Origin: an uncultured Coriobacteriaceae bacterium
GTDB lineage: Bacteria; Actinomycetota; Coriobacteriia; Coriobacteriales; Atopobiaceae
DNA length: 42,097 bases
Assembly: GCA_902778135.1 (NCBI GenBank)
Contig: CACYWP010000026.1
Location: forward strand, 1 to 42,097
Reading direction: 5' to 3'
Each line of letters begins with the position of its first letter. The stretch's first letter is position 1. A model generated the notes under the pieces. It ran no database searches. It worked only from the letters and a program-made list of their open reading frames with translations, and was not told where the DNA came from. This document shows, piece by piece, positions 10,310-18,589 of this stretch. The position numbers were made by a program, and so were the translations under genes.

Positions 10310-11116
10310 CTAGTGGCCCTCGGCCTCCGCAAGCTGGATGTAGACCGCCGAGAGCAGGGTGAAGATGTAGGCCTGGATGAAGGCCACCAGCAGCTCCACC
10401 ACGTAGATGAGAACGAGCAGCACCATCCAGAGGATGGACATGGCTCCCAGCCCCATGGATGCCGGCGTGAGATTGGCCAGCATGTTGTGGATGAACGTGG
10501 TCGTCATGATGGCGAAGACGCCCATGGCCACGTGGCCGGCGAACATGTTGCAGAACAGACGGACGGCCAGCGTGATGAGGCGCAGGAATGTCGAGAAGAT
10601 CTCGATGACCCACACGACGGCCGCAATGGGGGCCGGCAGACCCGTGGGCGCAAGGCTCTTGATGTAGCCGAAGACGCCCTTCTTCTTCATGCCGACCACG
10701 ATGAAGTAGAGGAAGCTCATGAGTGCGAGCGCACCGGTGATGCCAGTGGTGCCGGTGCCTGCCTTCCACGTGGGCAACATGCCGACGTAGTCGCCGAACA
10801 TGACCATGAAGAACAGGGTGGCGAGGAAGGGGAAGTGCTCCTTCCACGTGTCGCCGAGATTGCCCTTGCACACATCGTCACGCACGTACTCCACGAGGTA
10901 CTCGACGCCGTTGGCGAGGAAGCCGTGGGGCACGAGCTGGCCCTCCATGCTCTTCTTGTAGCTGAAGAAGACCGTCAGCATGATGATGCAGGCAATCAGG
11001 AACCAGAAGGTGGTCACCGTGAAGCCCACCGTCGAGTTACCAAAGATAGGAGTGGTGAAGAAGCTCTCGATGAGCTCGCCCATCTCCCCAGAGACTTGCT
11101 GGAACGCGTCGCCCAC
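10310..11116 (-). CDS. atpB: F1Fo ATP synthase a subunit
   Basis: 268 aa, multi-spanning membrane protein that forms the proton half-channels against the c-ring. The essential Arg is Arg186 in LAVRLFCNMFAGH, in the conserved fourth helix. The C-terminal helix LLVAFIQAYIFTLLSAVYIQLAEAEGH is also typical. Start is GTG at 11116 preceded by a GGGAAGG ribosome site. It is the first structural gene of the ATP synthase block and is preceded by 252 bp containing a promoter candidate and a large hairpin. Confidence 0.96.
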   Translation of the reverse strand: MGDAFQQVSGEMGELIESFFTTPIFGNSTVGFTVTTFWFLIACIIMLTVFFSYKKSMEGQLVPHGFLANGVEYLVEYVRDDVCKGNLGDTWKEHFPFLATLFFMVMFGDYVGMLPTWKAGTGTTGITGALALMSFLYFIVVGMKKKGVFGYIKSLAPTGLPAPIAAVVWVIEIFSTFLRLITLAVRLFCNMFAGHVAMGVFAIMTTTFIHNMLANLTPASMGLGAMSILWMVLLVLIYVVELLVAFIQAYIFTLLSAVYIQLAEAEGH

Positions 11117-11232
11117 GGTACCAACCTTCCCTTCACGATATGACGGACGCCCGTCAACCGCCTGTCGGGCCCATGCCGAGGCCTCGGCACAGCTGACAGG
11201 ATTCTACTCCGTCCATATAGCGGCGATGTGGA

Positions 11233-11261
11233 ATCGTAGCACTTCCCTACCCCGAACACAA
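11233..11261 (-). promoter_or_regulatory. Predicted internal promoter for atpBEFHAGDC
   Basis: On the minus strand TTGTGT (11261-11256) and TACGAT (11238-11233) are separated by 17 bp, about 115 bp upstream of atpB. The -35 is only a partial match. Confidence 0.45.
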
Positions 11262-11315
11262 AACACCAAGCGGCTCCGTGGGGGCATTTATCTGCTTTTT
11301 ATCATCGTGGCTGTC

Positions 11316-11349
11316 GGCCGGTCTCCCGTCCGGGCCGGGACGGCCGGCC
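11316..11349. repeat. Long GC-rich hairpin upstream of atpB
   Basis: Nested perfect arms: outer GGCCGG/CCGGCC and inner CCGTCC/GGACGG around a GGGCCG loop, with a 4-base bulge (TCTC) on one side. It lies 20 bp past the stop of the atpI-position gene. No T-tract follows, so it may be a Rho-assisted terminator or an RNA-processing structure. Confidence 0.55.
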
Positions 11350-11368
11350 CGCTCGGGCGTTGGGACGG

Positions 11369-11617
11369 CTAGGAACGCTCCCGGCTGATGACAGCGGCGA
11401 CCACCAGGGCGAGAAACGTGAGCACCGCCAGGGTGCCGAAGGGGACGACCTCCCCAGGCCAGGCGAGGGCTGCCGCGAGCAGGGCTCCCTGCATCAGCAG
11501 GAACGACGCCATGACCGACACGAGGCCCAGCCCCATGCCCGGATCCGCGCGGCGCAGGAAGAGGACGAGCGGGGCCGCCGCAACGACCCCGCTCGCGATG
11601 CCCAGAAGCACGTTCAC
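11369..11617 (-). CDS. Small membrane protein at the atpI position
   Basis: 82 aa with three predicted membrane helices (about 3-21, 30-53, 58-78). It has no motif I can name. Its place between upp and atpB, 12 bp after upp, is where AtpI, the poorly conserved assembly/Mg-uptake accessory protein, sits in other Gram-positive bacteria, so an AtpI-like role is inferred from synteny alone. AtpI usually has four helices and more than 100 residues. The gene is probably co-transcribed with upp; a large hairpin follows it. Confidence 0.7.
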   Translation of the reverse strand: MNVLLGIASGVVAAAPLVLFLRRADPGMGLGLVSVMASFLLMQGALLAAALAWPGEVVPFGTLAVLTFLALVVAAVISRERS

Positions 11618-11629
11618 GCAGGTCTCCCG

Positions 11630-12274
11630 CTACTTGGTGCCGTATATGCGGTCGCCCGCGTCGCCCAGGCCGGGAAGGATGTAGGCATCGTCGTTCAGCT
11701 CGCGGTCGACCGAGCAGGTGTAGAGGCGGACGTCGGGGTCGAAGTCCAGGACGGCCCGCACGCCCTCGGGGCAGCTGACGATCGTGAGGCAACGGATGTC
11801 CCGCACGCCGGCGTCGCGCAGGAACTGGATGGCGGCCGTGAGCGAGCCACCGGTCGCCAGCATCGGGTCGACGACGAGGCACGTGCGCTCGTCGACCGCC
11901 GGCGGGAGCTTGCAGTAATACGCGCGCGGCAGGTGGGTCTCATGGTCGCGCTCGAGCCCCACGTGGCCCACGCGCGCCGTGGGCACCAGCGATAGGATGC
12001 CGTCGACCATGCCCAGGCCGGCGCGCAGGACGGGGATGATGGCAATCTTCTTGCCCGCGACCCTCTTGGCCGTCATGACCTCGAGCGGGGTCTCCACCTG
12101 CACGTCCTCCAGGGGCAGGTCCCGCAGGGCCTCGTAGCCCTCGAAGATGGCCAGCTCGGTGACCAGCTGGCGGAAGTCCTTGGTGGAGGTGTCCTTGTCG
12201 CGCAGGATGGACAGCTTGTGCTGGACCAGCGGGTGGTCGACGACGACGAGGCGTGGGTCGGAGATGGTGGCCAT
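11630..12274 (-). CDS. upp: Uracil phosphoribosyltransferase
   Basis: 214 aa, the usual length. It converts uracil and PRPP to UMP for pyrimidine salvage. The PRPP-binding loop DPMLATGGSLTAAI and the C-terminal uracil-binding segment YILPGLGDAGDRIYGTK are intact, and the N-terminal HPLVQHKLSILRDKDTST is highly typical. The ATG has a GGGAGC-type ribosome site. glyA lies upstream but its terminator separates the two, so upp probably has its own promoter in the 12275-12397 gap; none is obvious. Confidence 0.97.
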   Translation of the reverse strand: MATISDPRLVVVDHPLVQHKLSILRDKDTSTKDFRQLVTELAIFEGYEALRDLPLEDVQVETPLEVMTAKRVAGKKIAIIPVLRAGLGMVDGILSLVPTARVGHVGLERDHETHLPRAYYCKLPPAVDERTCLVVDPMLATGGSLTAAIQFLRDAGVRDIRCLTIVSCPEGVRAVLDFDPDVRLYTCSVDRELNDDAYILPGLGDAGDRIYGTK

Positions 12275-12397
12275 GGGTGCTCCCTTCGGTGGTACGGCAG
12301 CGAATCCGCATCAGTTTAGACCCTTCGTGCCTTGTACGCGAACGACGAAGCGGTTGCGGGTGTTGGGAACGACCCCTCGCTTCGGGATCGCACGAAA

Positions 12398-12427
12398 GAG
12401 GCGCCCGGAGCGAACCCCAGGCGCCTC
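12398..12427 (-). terminator. glyA terminator
   Basis: Perfect 8-bp stem GAGGCGCC/GGCGCCTC with a 14-base loop, located 24 bp past the glyA stop on the minus strand and followed by TTTCG. Confidence 0.7.
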
Positions 12428-12451
12428 GTCACAGGTCGTTCGGTATCGTGG

Positions 12452-13711
12452 CTAGCCCAGCTCGGGATAGAGGGGGTGGGCGGCCAGCAGGTCGGCAACC
12501 TCGGCCTTCACGGCGGCAAGCGTCGCCTCGTCGCCCAGGTGCGTCACGGTCTCGCCGATCAGCTCGCCGATGCGCTCGGCCTCCGCCTCGTCGAACCCGC
12601 GGGTGGTCATGGCGGCAGAGCCCACGCGGATGCCGCTGGTCACGAACGGGCTGCGCTTCTCGCCGGGGATGGTGTTCTTGTTGACCGTGATGCCCACCTC
12701 GTCCAGCGCGTTCTCGGCCAGCTTGCCAGTGACGTCCTCGCCTGCGGTGGTCAGGTCCACCAGCAGCAGGTGGTTGTCGGTGCCACCGGTGACCATGCGC
12801 AGGCCCTTGGCCTCCATGCCGCGGCCGAGCGCCTTGGCGTTGGCGCAGACGCCCTCGATGTAGGTGGCGAACTCGGGCTGCAGCGCCTCGCCGAAGGCCA
12901 CCGCCTTGCCGGCGATGATGTGCTCCAGCGGGCCGCCCTGGCTGCCGGGGAAGACGGCGCTGTTCATGCGCTTGGTGAGCTCCTCGTCGTTCCACAGGAT
13001 GAGGCCGCCGCGCGTGCCGCGCAGGGTCTTGTGCGTGGTGGTGGTCACCACGTCGGCCCAGGGCAGCGGGCTGGGATGGGCGCCCGTCGCCACCAGGCCG
13101 GCGATGTGGGCCATGTCGACCATGAGGGCCGCGCCGTTGTCGTGGGCGATCTGCGCGAAGCGCTCGAAGTCGATGACGCGCGGGTACGCGGAGGCGCCGG
13201 CGATGATCAGCTTGGGCTGGTACTTCTCGGCCTTTGCCGCCACGTCGTCGTAATCGATGCGCTCCGTCTGCTCGGAGAGGCCATAGCTCACCATGTTGAA
13301 GAGCTTGCCGGAGTAGTTGGCGGGGCTGCCGTGCGTGAGATGGCCGCCGTTGGAGAGGTCCATGCCCATGACGGTGTCGCCGGGCTTGGCGAAGACGCTC
13401 TCGGCGGCGTAGTTGGCCTGCGCGCCAGAGTGGGGCTGCACGTTTGCGAAGGCGCAGCCAAAGAGCTTCTTGGCACGGTCGCGGGCGATGTTCTCCACGA
13501 CGTCAACGGCCCAGCAGCCACCGTAGTAGCGATGACCGGGAAGGCCCTCGGCGTACTTGTTGGTGAGGGGGCTGCCCGCAGCCTCCATCACGGCGAGGCT
13601 CACGAAATTCTCGGATGCGATCAACTCGATGGACGCCCGCTGGCGCGCGAGCTCGTCGCCGATGGCAGCGGCGATCTCAGGGTCCTGGGTGCGAAGATGC
13701 TCGAGGTACAT
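12452..13711 (-). CDS. glyA: Serine hydroxymethyltransferase
   Basis: 419 aa, standard length. A PLP enzyme interconverting serine plus tetrahydrofolate with glycine plus 5,10-methylene-THF, the main source of one-carbon units. The PLP lysine is Lys228 in [15 protein letters not shown]. Also visible are the substrate-site SENF segment (33-36), the YYGGC region, and the [11 protein letters not shown] strand carrying the PLP-contacting Asp and His. It is monocistronic or heads a short unit: its own terminator follows, and 187 bp separate it from the Sua5 gene upstream. Confidence 0.98.
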   Translation of the reverse strand: MYLEHLRTQDPEIAAAIGDELARQRASIELIASENFVSLAVMEAAGSPLTNKYAEGLPGHRYYGGCWAVDVVENIARDRAKKLFGCAFANVQPHSGAQANYAAESVFAKPGDTVMGMDLSNGGHLTHGSPANYSGKLFNMVSYGLSEQTERIDYDDVAAKAEKYQPKLIIAGASAYPRVIDFERFAQIAHDNGAALMVDMAHIAGLVATGAHPSPLPWADVVTTTTHKTLRGTRGGLILWNDEELTKRMNSAVFPGSQGGPLEHIIAGKAVAFGEALQPEFATYIEGVCANAKALGRGMEAKGLRMVTGGTDNHLLLVDLTTAGEDVTGKLAENALDEVGITVNKNTIPGEKRSPFVTSGIRVGSAAMTTRGFDEAEAERIGELIGETVTHLGDEATLAAVKAEVADLLAAHPLYPELG

Positions 13712-13879
13712 GCAATAACTCCTGTCTGTATCCTGCCCGTCAGGCGCGCGGCAAGGCCGACCAAGGCGGCGGGCGCGTCATGCGTAGGACGTAGCGTAGC
13801 GCACGGTCGTTACATGCTGATGAACACACGCCATGCCCACGACTTTGCTGTGAAACGGGATGCGTCGCCCCCTTTTCGT

Positions 13880-13892
13880 CCGTCGGGGACGG
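13880..13892. repeat. Short GACGG palindrome (partial copy of the GGGACGGTTC repeat family)
   Basis: CCGTC-GGG-GACGG followed by TTGAGG, immediately after the Sua5 stop on the minus strand. It shares the GGGACGGTT core with the larger palindromes near 15.6, 36.4, 37.7 and 39.3 kb. The rest of the glyA-Sua5 gap (13712-13898) shows nothing clear. Confidence 0.4.
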
Positions 13893-13898
13893 TTGAGG

Positions 13899-14537
13899 CT
13901 AGGCGTGCACGGCGGCCATGACCTCGTCGGCGCCTATGGCTCCCTCGCGATAGACGACTGGTGCGGAGCCCAGGCAGCCCACGATGGTGGAGGCCACGCC
14001 AACCGGGGCGGGACCCGCATCGAGCGTCAGGTCGGCCTGCGCCACGATGCGCGCCTCGACACCCGAACCACTGGTCGCAGCCGCCTCGCCGTGGGTGTTT
14101 GCGCTGGTCGTGGCCAAGGGCGCGCCGACGCTGCGGGCCAGCGTCCGCACCAGCGGGGAGTCCGGGCAGCGCAGGGCAATGGTGCCGTCCGCCGCGCGAT
14201 ACTCCAGGGGGACCTCGTCGGAGGCCCGCACGACCAGCGTCAGCGCCCCCGGCCAATACGCGACCGCCAACGCAACGGCGTAGTCGGGGACGTCGGCCCC
14301 GTAGCGCGCCAGGTCGCCGGCGTCCGCCACCAGCCACGGCAGCGTCTGGCTGCGCTCGCGGCGCTTGATGTCAAAGATGCGGCCATGCGCGGGGTTGTCC
14401 GGCGTCGCCGCGCACCCGATGCCATACACCGAGTCCGTGGGCATGACCAACACGCCCCCAAAGGCCAGCGTGGCCACGGCCTCGTCGACCACCGACCGCG
14501 CCGGGCGGTACTGGTCCACCCTCACCACAGATCCCAT
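13899..14537 (-). CDS. L-threonylcarbamoyladenylate synthase (Sua5/YrdC/TsaC family)
   Basis: 212 aa. It makes threonylcarbamoyl-AMP from Thr, bicarbonate and ATP, the first step of t6A37 modification of ANN-decoding tRNAs. The YrdC fold signatures are visible: GGVLVMPTDSVYGIGCAA (about 26-43), KRRERSQTLPWLVAD, WPGALTLVVRA, and the SANTHGE segment. The length fits the short TsaC/YrdC form without the Sua5 C-terminal domain. The ATG at 14537 is 2 bp after the prmC stop, so the two translation-related genes are coupled, as in Bacillus-type clusters. Confidence 0.94.
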   Translation of the reverse strand: MGSVVRVDQYRPARSVVDEAVATLAFGGVLVMPTDSVYGIGCAATPDNPAHGRIFDIKRRERSQTLPWLVADAGDLARYGADVPDYAVALAVAYWPGALTLVVRASDEVPLEYRAADGTIALRCPDSPLVRTLARSVGAPLATTSANTHGEAAATSGSGVEARIVAQADLTLDAGPAPVGVASTIVGCLGSAPVVYREGAIGADEVMAAVHA

Positions 14538-14539
14538 GC

Positions 14540-15619
14540 CTACTCCTCTCGCACGGCCACAAGCACGCGCGGCCTGTGCGTCAGGTCCTGGCGCACCTCC
14601 ACGTGCGCCCACCCTCCCTGCGCGCGGCAGAGGTCGGCAGCCTGCTCCACATTGTCCTCCGACAGCTCCACGCAAAGCCAGCCCGCAGGCGCAAGCGCAC
14701 GGGGAGCCAACCCGAGAATCCGTCGGAAGAGGTCGAGCCCATCCTGCCCGCCGTCCAGCGCCAGGCGCGGCTCGTGATCCCTGACCTCGGGCGGGACGTC
14801 GCGTTCCAGCACCGCGGTCGGAATGTAGGGCGGATTGGACACCAGTACCGAGAACGTGCCCATCAGCTCGTCGGGCACGGCAGCCGCGAGGTCGCACTCG
14901 TAGACGTCCACCGCATCGGCCAAGCCCAAGGCGTCACGGTTGCACTTGGCCAACCTCACGGCCTGCGGGGAGAGGTCGGTGGCCACCACGGCGGTGCCCG
15001 GCCGCTCTCCCGCCATCGAGAGCGCGATGCAGCCGGTACCGGTGCACAGGTCCAGCACCCGCACCCCCAGCGGCACCTCCTCGGCCTCGGCCTCGAGCGC
15101 CGCGACCTCCCGCAGGTACTCGTCAACCGCCCGCTCGTCCAGCAGGCCGTCCTCGTTGGGCACCAGCGCGGCCCGCAGCTCGGCGACGCGTGCGCCGCGT
15201 TCCGCACGCCTGGAGCCCAGCCGCTCGGCAGACCGACGACGCACGTCATCGTGGGCGACGCCGGCCGCCAGAGCCGCATCCACGCCCTCGAGCGCGGCGT
15301 CGACCAGCACCTCGGTCTCGGGACGAGGGATGAGGACCCCCTTCTCGCAGCGTATGACCATGTGGCGGAAGGGCATCTCGCCGGTGACGTACTGCAGCGG
15401 CTCGCCCCTGCCGCGTCGGGCGACGGCGTCATGCATGGACGCAAGCTCTTCGGCAGAGAGCGGTCGGTCGAAGTTCATGTACACCTCGACGCGCGAGAGT
15501 CCCGTGACGGCGCACAGCAGCCATTCCGCCGACAGGCGCGGACGCTCGTCGCCCTTGCGCTCCAGGTAGCCGACCGTCCAGTCCAGCACCCGCCGCACGG
15601 TCCAGGTCTCGGTGGGCAC
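14540..15619 (-). CDS. prmC: Peptide chain release factor N5-glutamine methyltransferase, with an internal insertion
   Basis: 359 aa from the GTG at 15619, chosen because GGGAGGAGG sits 4-5 bp upstream; an ATG at 15640 lies before that site. PrmC methylates the Gln of the release-factor GGQ motif using SAM. The N-terminal release-factor-binding domain ends in LIPRPETEVLVD (96-107). The SAM motif VLDLCTGTG (188-196) and the catalytic NPPY (262-265) are intact. Between them are about 75 extra residues (110-184), charged and helical in character (RRRSAERLGSRRAERGARV and a Glu/Ala-rich stretch), not found in the approximately 280-aa family standard. It follows prfA, its substrate gene. Confidence 0.93.
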   Translation of the reverse strand: MPTETWTVRRVLDWTVGYLERKGDERPRLSAEWLLCAVTGLSRVEVYMNFDRPLSAEELASMHDAVARRGRGEPLQYVTGEMPFRHMVIRCEKGVLIPRPETEVLVDAALEGVDAALAAGVAHDDVRRRSAERLGSRRAERGARVAELRAALVPNEDGLLDERAVDEYLREVAALEAEAEEVPLGVRVLDLCTGTGCIALSMAGERPGTAVVATDLSPQAVRLAKCNRDALGLADAVDVYECDLAAAVPDELMGTFSVLVSNPPYIPTAVLERDVPPEVRDHEPRLALDGGQDGLDLFRRILGLAPRALAPAGWLCVELSEDNVEQAADLCRAQGGWAHVEVRQDLTHRPRVLVAVREE

Positions 15620-15640
15620 GCAGCCTCCTCCCGTCAGCAT

Positions 15641-15685
15641 TGGGGACGGCCTCCTTCGCCATTCGAACGAAGGGAACCGTCCCCA
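15641..15685. repeat. Palindromic repeat between prfA and prmC
   Basis: Outer arms TGGGGACGG/CCGTCCCCA (9 bp) and inner arms CCTTCG/CGAAGG. One member of the dispersed GGGACGGTTC-type palindrome family in this window. Confidence 0.65.
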
Positions 15686-15711
15686 CCGTCTCAAACGGAC
15701 CGTCGCGGCCC

Positions 15712-16779
15712 CTATACCGCCTCGGCCAGCTTCTGGGCGCGCTCGGCGGCGGCCAGCGCGTCGATGACCGTAACCAGCTTGTCGCCCAGCAGCACGCCGT
15801 TGTAGGTGGCGTTGAAGCCGATGCGGTGGTCGGTCACGCGATCCTGCGGCTGGTTGTACGTGCGGATCTTCTCGGCACGGTCACCGCGGCCGATCTGGCC
15901 CATGCGCTCGGCGCCCAGCTCCGCCTGCTGCTTCTCCAGCTCCATCTCGTAGAGGCGGGCGCGCAGCATCTGCATGCAGACCTCGCGGTTCTGGATCTGG
16001 GAGCGCTGGTCCTGAGACTGGACCACGGTGTTGGTGGGCAGGTGCGTGATGCGCACGGCGGAGTAGGTCGTGTTGACGCCCTGGCCGCCGGGCCCGCTCG
16101 CGCAGTAGGTGTCGATGCGCAGGTCCTCCTGGGCAATCTGGATGTCGATGTCGTCCGCCTCGGGCATGACGACCACGGTGGCGGTGGAGGTCTGGATGCG
16201 TCCCTGGCTCTCGGTGACCGGCACGCGCTGGACGCGGTGGACGCCACCCTCGTACTTCATCACGGAATAAACCTTGTCGCCCGTGACCTTGAACTCGATG
16301 GTCTTGAAGCCGCCGGCATCCGACGGGCTGGAGGAGAAGACCTCGATCTTCCAGCCGCGGCTTGCCGCGAAGCGCTCGTACATCTTGAAGAGGTCGCCGG
16401 CGAAGATGGCCGCCTCGTCACCGCCGGCGGCGCCACGAATCTCGACGATGGTGTCCTTCTCGTCGTTGGGGTCGCCGGGGATGAGCATGATCTTGATCTC
16501 GTCCTCCAGGCCGGGCAGCTTGGCCTCGTTGGACGCGATGTCCTCCTGCAGCATCTCCTTCTCGTCCGCGTCGGAGGTCTCGCGCAGCATCTCCTTTGCG
16601 ACGTCGATGTCATCGAGCGCCGACAGGTACTCGCGCGCCTTGGCCGCCAGAGGCGCCTGGTTCGCATGCTCCTTTGCGATGCGCGCGTACTCCTTCGGGT
16701 CCGAGACGACGGCCGGGTCGACCATTCTCTTCTCCAGCTCGGCATAGGCGCCGAGCAGCTTTTCCAGTTTGTCTCGCAT
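15712..16779 (-). CDS. prfA: Peptide chain release factor 1
   Basis: 355 aa, standard RF1 length. It recognises UAA and UAG and triggers peptide release. The catalytic GGQ is at 231-233 in [13 protein letters not shown]. The stop-codon recognition tripeptide lies in [10 protein letters not shown], a PVT variant of the RF1 P-x-T motif, which separates it from RF2 (SPF). The ATG at 16779 was preferred to the longer frame because [15 protein letters not shown] is the usual N-terminus and AGGGGG lies about 10 bp upstream. The prmC gene follows, separated by a palindromic repeat. Confidence 0.97.
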   Translation of the reverse strand: MRDKLEKLLGAYAELEKRMVDPAVVSDPKEYARIAKEHANQAPLAAKAREYLSALDDIDVAKEMLRETSDADEKEMLQEDIASNEAKLPGLEDEIKIMLIPGDPNDEKDTIVEIRGAAGGDEAAIFAGDLFKMYERFAASRGWKIEVFSSSPSDAGGFKTIEFKVTGDKVYSVMKYEGGVHRVQRVPVTESQGRIQTSTATVVVMPEADDIDIQIAQEDLRIDTYCASGPGGQGVNTTYSAVRITHLPTNTVVQSQDQRSQIQNREVCMQMLRARLYEMELEKQQAELGAERMGQIGRGDRAEKIRTYNQPQDRVTDHRIGFNATYNGVLLGDKLVTVIDALAAAERAQKLAEAV

Positions 16780-16940
16780 GGTGGTGCCCCCTGGGTGATG
16801 CCGCACGCGGCGGCCATGGATGTTCAACCTTTAGAGGATACCCCATTGCCTCGCGGTCGTGCGGGACGGACGCACCATCCTCTCTTGCTCCACCGAGCTT
16901 CGCCATGCGTTCGGGGCGGTCACCCCTCGCCCCACCCATT

Positions 16941-17067
16941 TAACGCAGCGCATAACAAACATACCGTTTACGGGTCAAATCGAATTCATTATTGGATATT
17001 TTCTATTCGATGACGCATCATCAAAGTTGGAGTTTTACCAGTTAAACAACGTATTTGTATAGAAAGG
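16941..17067. promoter_or_regulatory. AT-rich control region upstream of the arginine-deiminase-like gene
   Basis: This stretch is markedly richer in A and T than its surroundings. It contains an inverted repeat TCGAAT...ATTCGA (16980-16985 and 17005-17010) and an overlapping GATG-ACG-CATC dyad (17009-17019). No convincing -35/-10 pair could be fixed. Such dyads could be sites for ArgR or an Fnr/Crp-type regulator, but that is a guess. Confidence 0.45.
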
Positions 17068-17079
17068 GTGCGCGTATTC

Positions 17080-18288
17080 ATGATTAATGTATATTCAGAG
17101 ATTGGCACTCTCAAAACGGTTATGGTCCATCGTCCCGGCAACGAGCTGAAGCAGATTCACCCCTCCATGCTGGAGGAGATGCTCTTCGAGGACACGCCGT
17201 TTCTGCCCTCCACCCAGGCCGAGCACGACCTGTTCACCGACATCCTTCGCGAGAAGGGCGTCGAGGTCCTGGACATGCGCGACCTGTTCACCAACGCCAT
17301 GGCCGACGACTGGGCCCGCCGCAGCTTCACGCGCGATTTCGTCAGCGCGTCGCACCTGCCCTCCGAGGGGCTGGCGGCATCGGTGAGGTCCTACTACGAC
17401 TCGCTGCCGCTGGAGGACTTCGTAGAGAGCATCTACTGCGGCATCCGCGGCGACAACTCCGCCATCAGCGACGTCACCACCCTGGCGGGCCTCGTGGCCA
17501 AGCAGGAGCTGTTCCTAGTCAAGCCGATGACCAACACGCACTTCACGCGTGACAGCTCCATCAACGTCGGTGACTCCTACATCCTCTCGCGCATGCGCAT
17601 GGAGGCCCGTCGCCGCGAGCCGCTGATGATGAAGTACATCGTCGCCGACGCCCCCGCCTACAAGGGCAAGATCGTGGACAACCTCTATCCCGAGAAGTAC
17701 CCCTACGTGCTCGAGGGCGGCAACTTCATGGTGCTCAACCGCGACACGGTCTGCATTGGCAGCAGCCAGCGCACCGAGCCCGAGGCCATCGAGATCGTCG
17801 CCGAGGAGCTGTTCAAGCACGGCTTCAAGTCCGTCTACGTCTTCGACCTCGAGCAGAATCGCCAGAACATGTACCTGGACGACATGCTCTCCATGGTGGA
17901 CCACGACACCTTCATCTACAACCCGCTGCTGTCGGGCAACGTTCCGGTGTACAAGCTCAGCTGGAGCAACTACGAGCAGCCGCAGGCCGAGTTCGTCAGC
18001 GACGACTGGCGCCGCGCCCTGTGCGAGGCGCTGGACACCGACTGGGTCAACCTCATCCCCTGCGGTGGCGACGACCCCATCGCCAGCGCCTGGGAGACCT
18101 GGAACATGGGCTCTAACGTCCTGTGCATCGCACCGGGCGAGGTCATCGGGTTCCTGCGCGCCGAGGTGACGCTGGACCTGCTGGACAAGGCGGGCATCAA
18201 GGTGCACGCGTTCGCGGCTCCGGAGCTGTCGCGCGGACGCGGCGGTTGCCGCTGCATGTGCCTGCCCATCGACCGCGCGGACGACTAG
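17080..18288 (+). CDS. Arginine deiminase family protein lacking the catalytic His
   Basis: 402 aa, the normal length. Canonical ArcA hydrolyses arginine to citrulline and ammonia. The N-terminus VYSEIGTLKTVMVHRPGNEL matches ArcA closely, as do FTRDSS (155-160), LEGGNF with Glu212, GGDDPIASAWETWN and the C-terminal RGRGG with nucleophile candidate Cys392. However, the MHLD catalytic motif reads MYLD, so His is Tyr265 (Asp267 is kept), and the GGHC pair is CRC, losing a second His. Start ATG 17080 opens the conserved segment; a GTG at 17068 has its ribosome site too close. It stands alone: no arcB, arcC or arcD nearby. It may be inactive, or act on another substrate. Confidence 0.88.
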   Translation: MINVYSEIGTLKTVMVHRPGNELKQIHPSMLEEMLFEDTPFLPSTQAEHDLFTDILREKGVEVLDMRDLFTNAMADDWARRSFTRDFVSASHLPSEGLAASVRSYYDSLPLEDFVESIYCGIRGDNSAISDVTTLAGLVAKQELFLVKPMTNTHFTRDSSINVGDSYILSRMRMEARRREPLMMKYIVADAPAYKGKIVDNLYPEKYPYVLEGGNFMVLNRDTVCIGSSQRTEPEAIEIVAEELFKHGFKSVYVFDLEQNRQNMYLDDMLSMVDHDTFIYNPLLSGNVPVYKLSWSNYEQPQAEFVSDDWRRALCEALDTDWVNLIPCGGDDPIASAWETWNMGSNVLCIAPGEVIGFLRAEVTLDLLDKAGIKVHAFAAPELSRGRGGCRCMCLPIDRADD

Positions 18289-18332
18289 GAACGGGTCGGG
18301 CACCAATTCGAACGGGCCGGTTGGCCATCATT

Positions 18333-18365
18333 GCGGGCCGCTCCACCAGGGGCGGCCCGCTTTCC
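18333..18365 (+). terminator. Terminator of the arginine-deiminase-like gene
   Basis: Perfect 9-bp GC stem GCGGGCCGC/GCGGCCCGC, followed by TTTCCTGT, 45 bp after the stop codon. Confidence 0.75.
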
Positions 18366-18482
18366 TGTCGCGAGGGGACGACCGCGGGGCGGACAAGCTG
18401 GCGGACCGAGGCCCCGGACCGCGCTCGCCCCGCAGCGGCGCAACCATGCTCGCGGGCTATGAAAAGCCATGCAAGAGTGGCT

Positions 18483-18510
18483 TTGGACATGGATGTCCCG
18501 ATGCTATTCA
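18483..18510 (+). promoter_or_regulatory. Candidate promoter and operator of the flavodoxin pair
   Basis: TTGGAC (18483-18488) and TATTCA (18505-18510) are 16 bp apart. The palindrome GGACAT-GG-ATGTCC (18485-18498) overlaps the -35 and spacer, suggesting a repressor or activator site. The remainder of the 18366-18589 gap shows nothing I can name. Confidence 0.4.
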
Positions 18511-18589
18511 ATGGTATGCAAGATGGGACACATGCCCTGGGCGACCAGAGACGCCAACCGTCGCGCAGGGCCAGGGAGAGGGGCCTACC

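Noticed and set aside
17051..17065. TATAGA just before the arginine-deiminase-like start as a -10 box
   Set aside because: It would place the transcription start at or after the ribosome site, leaving no leader for the ATG at 17080.
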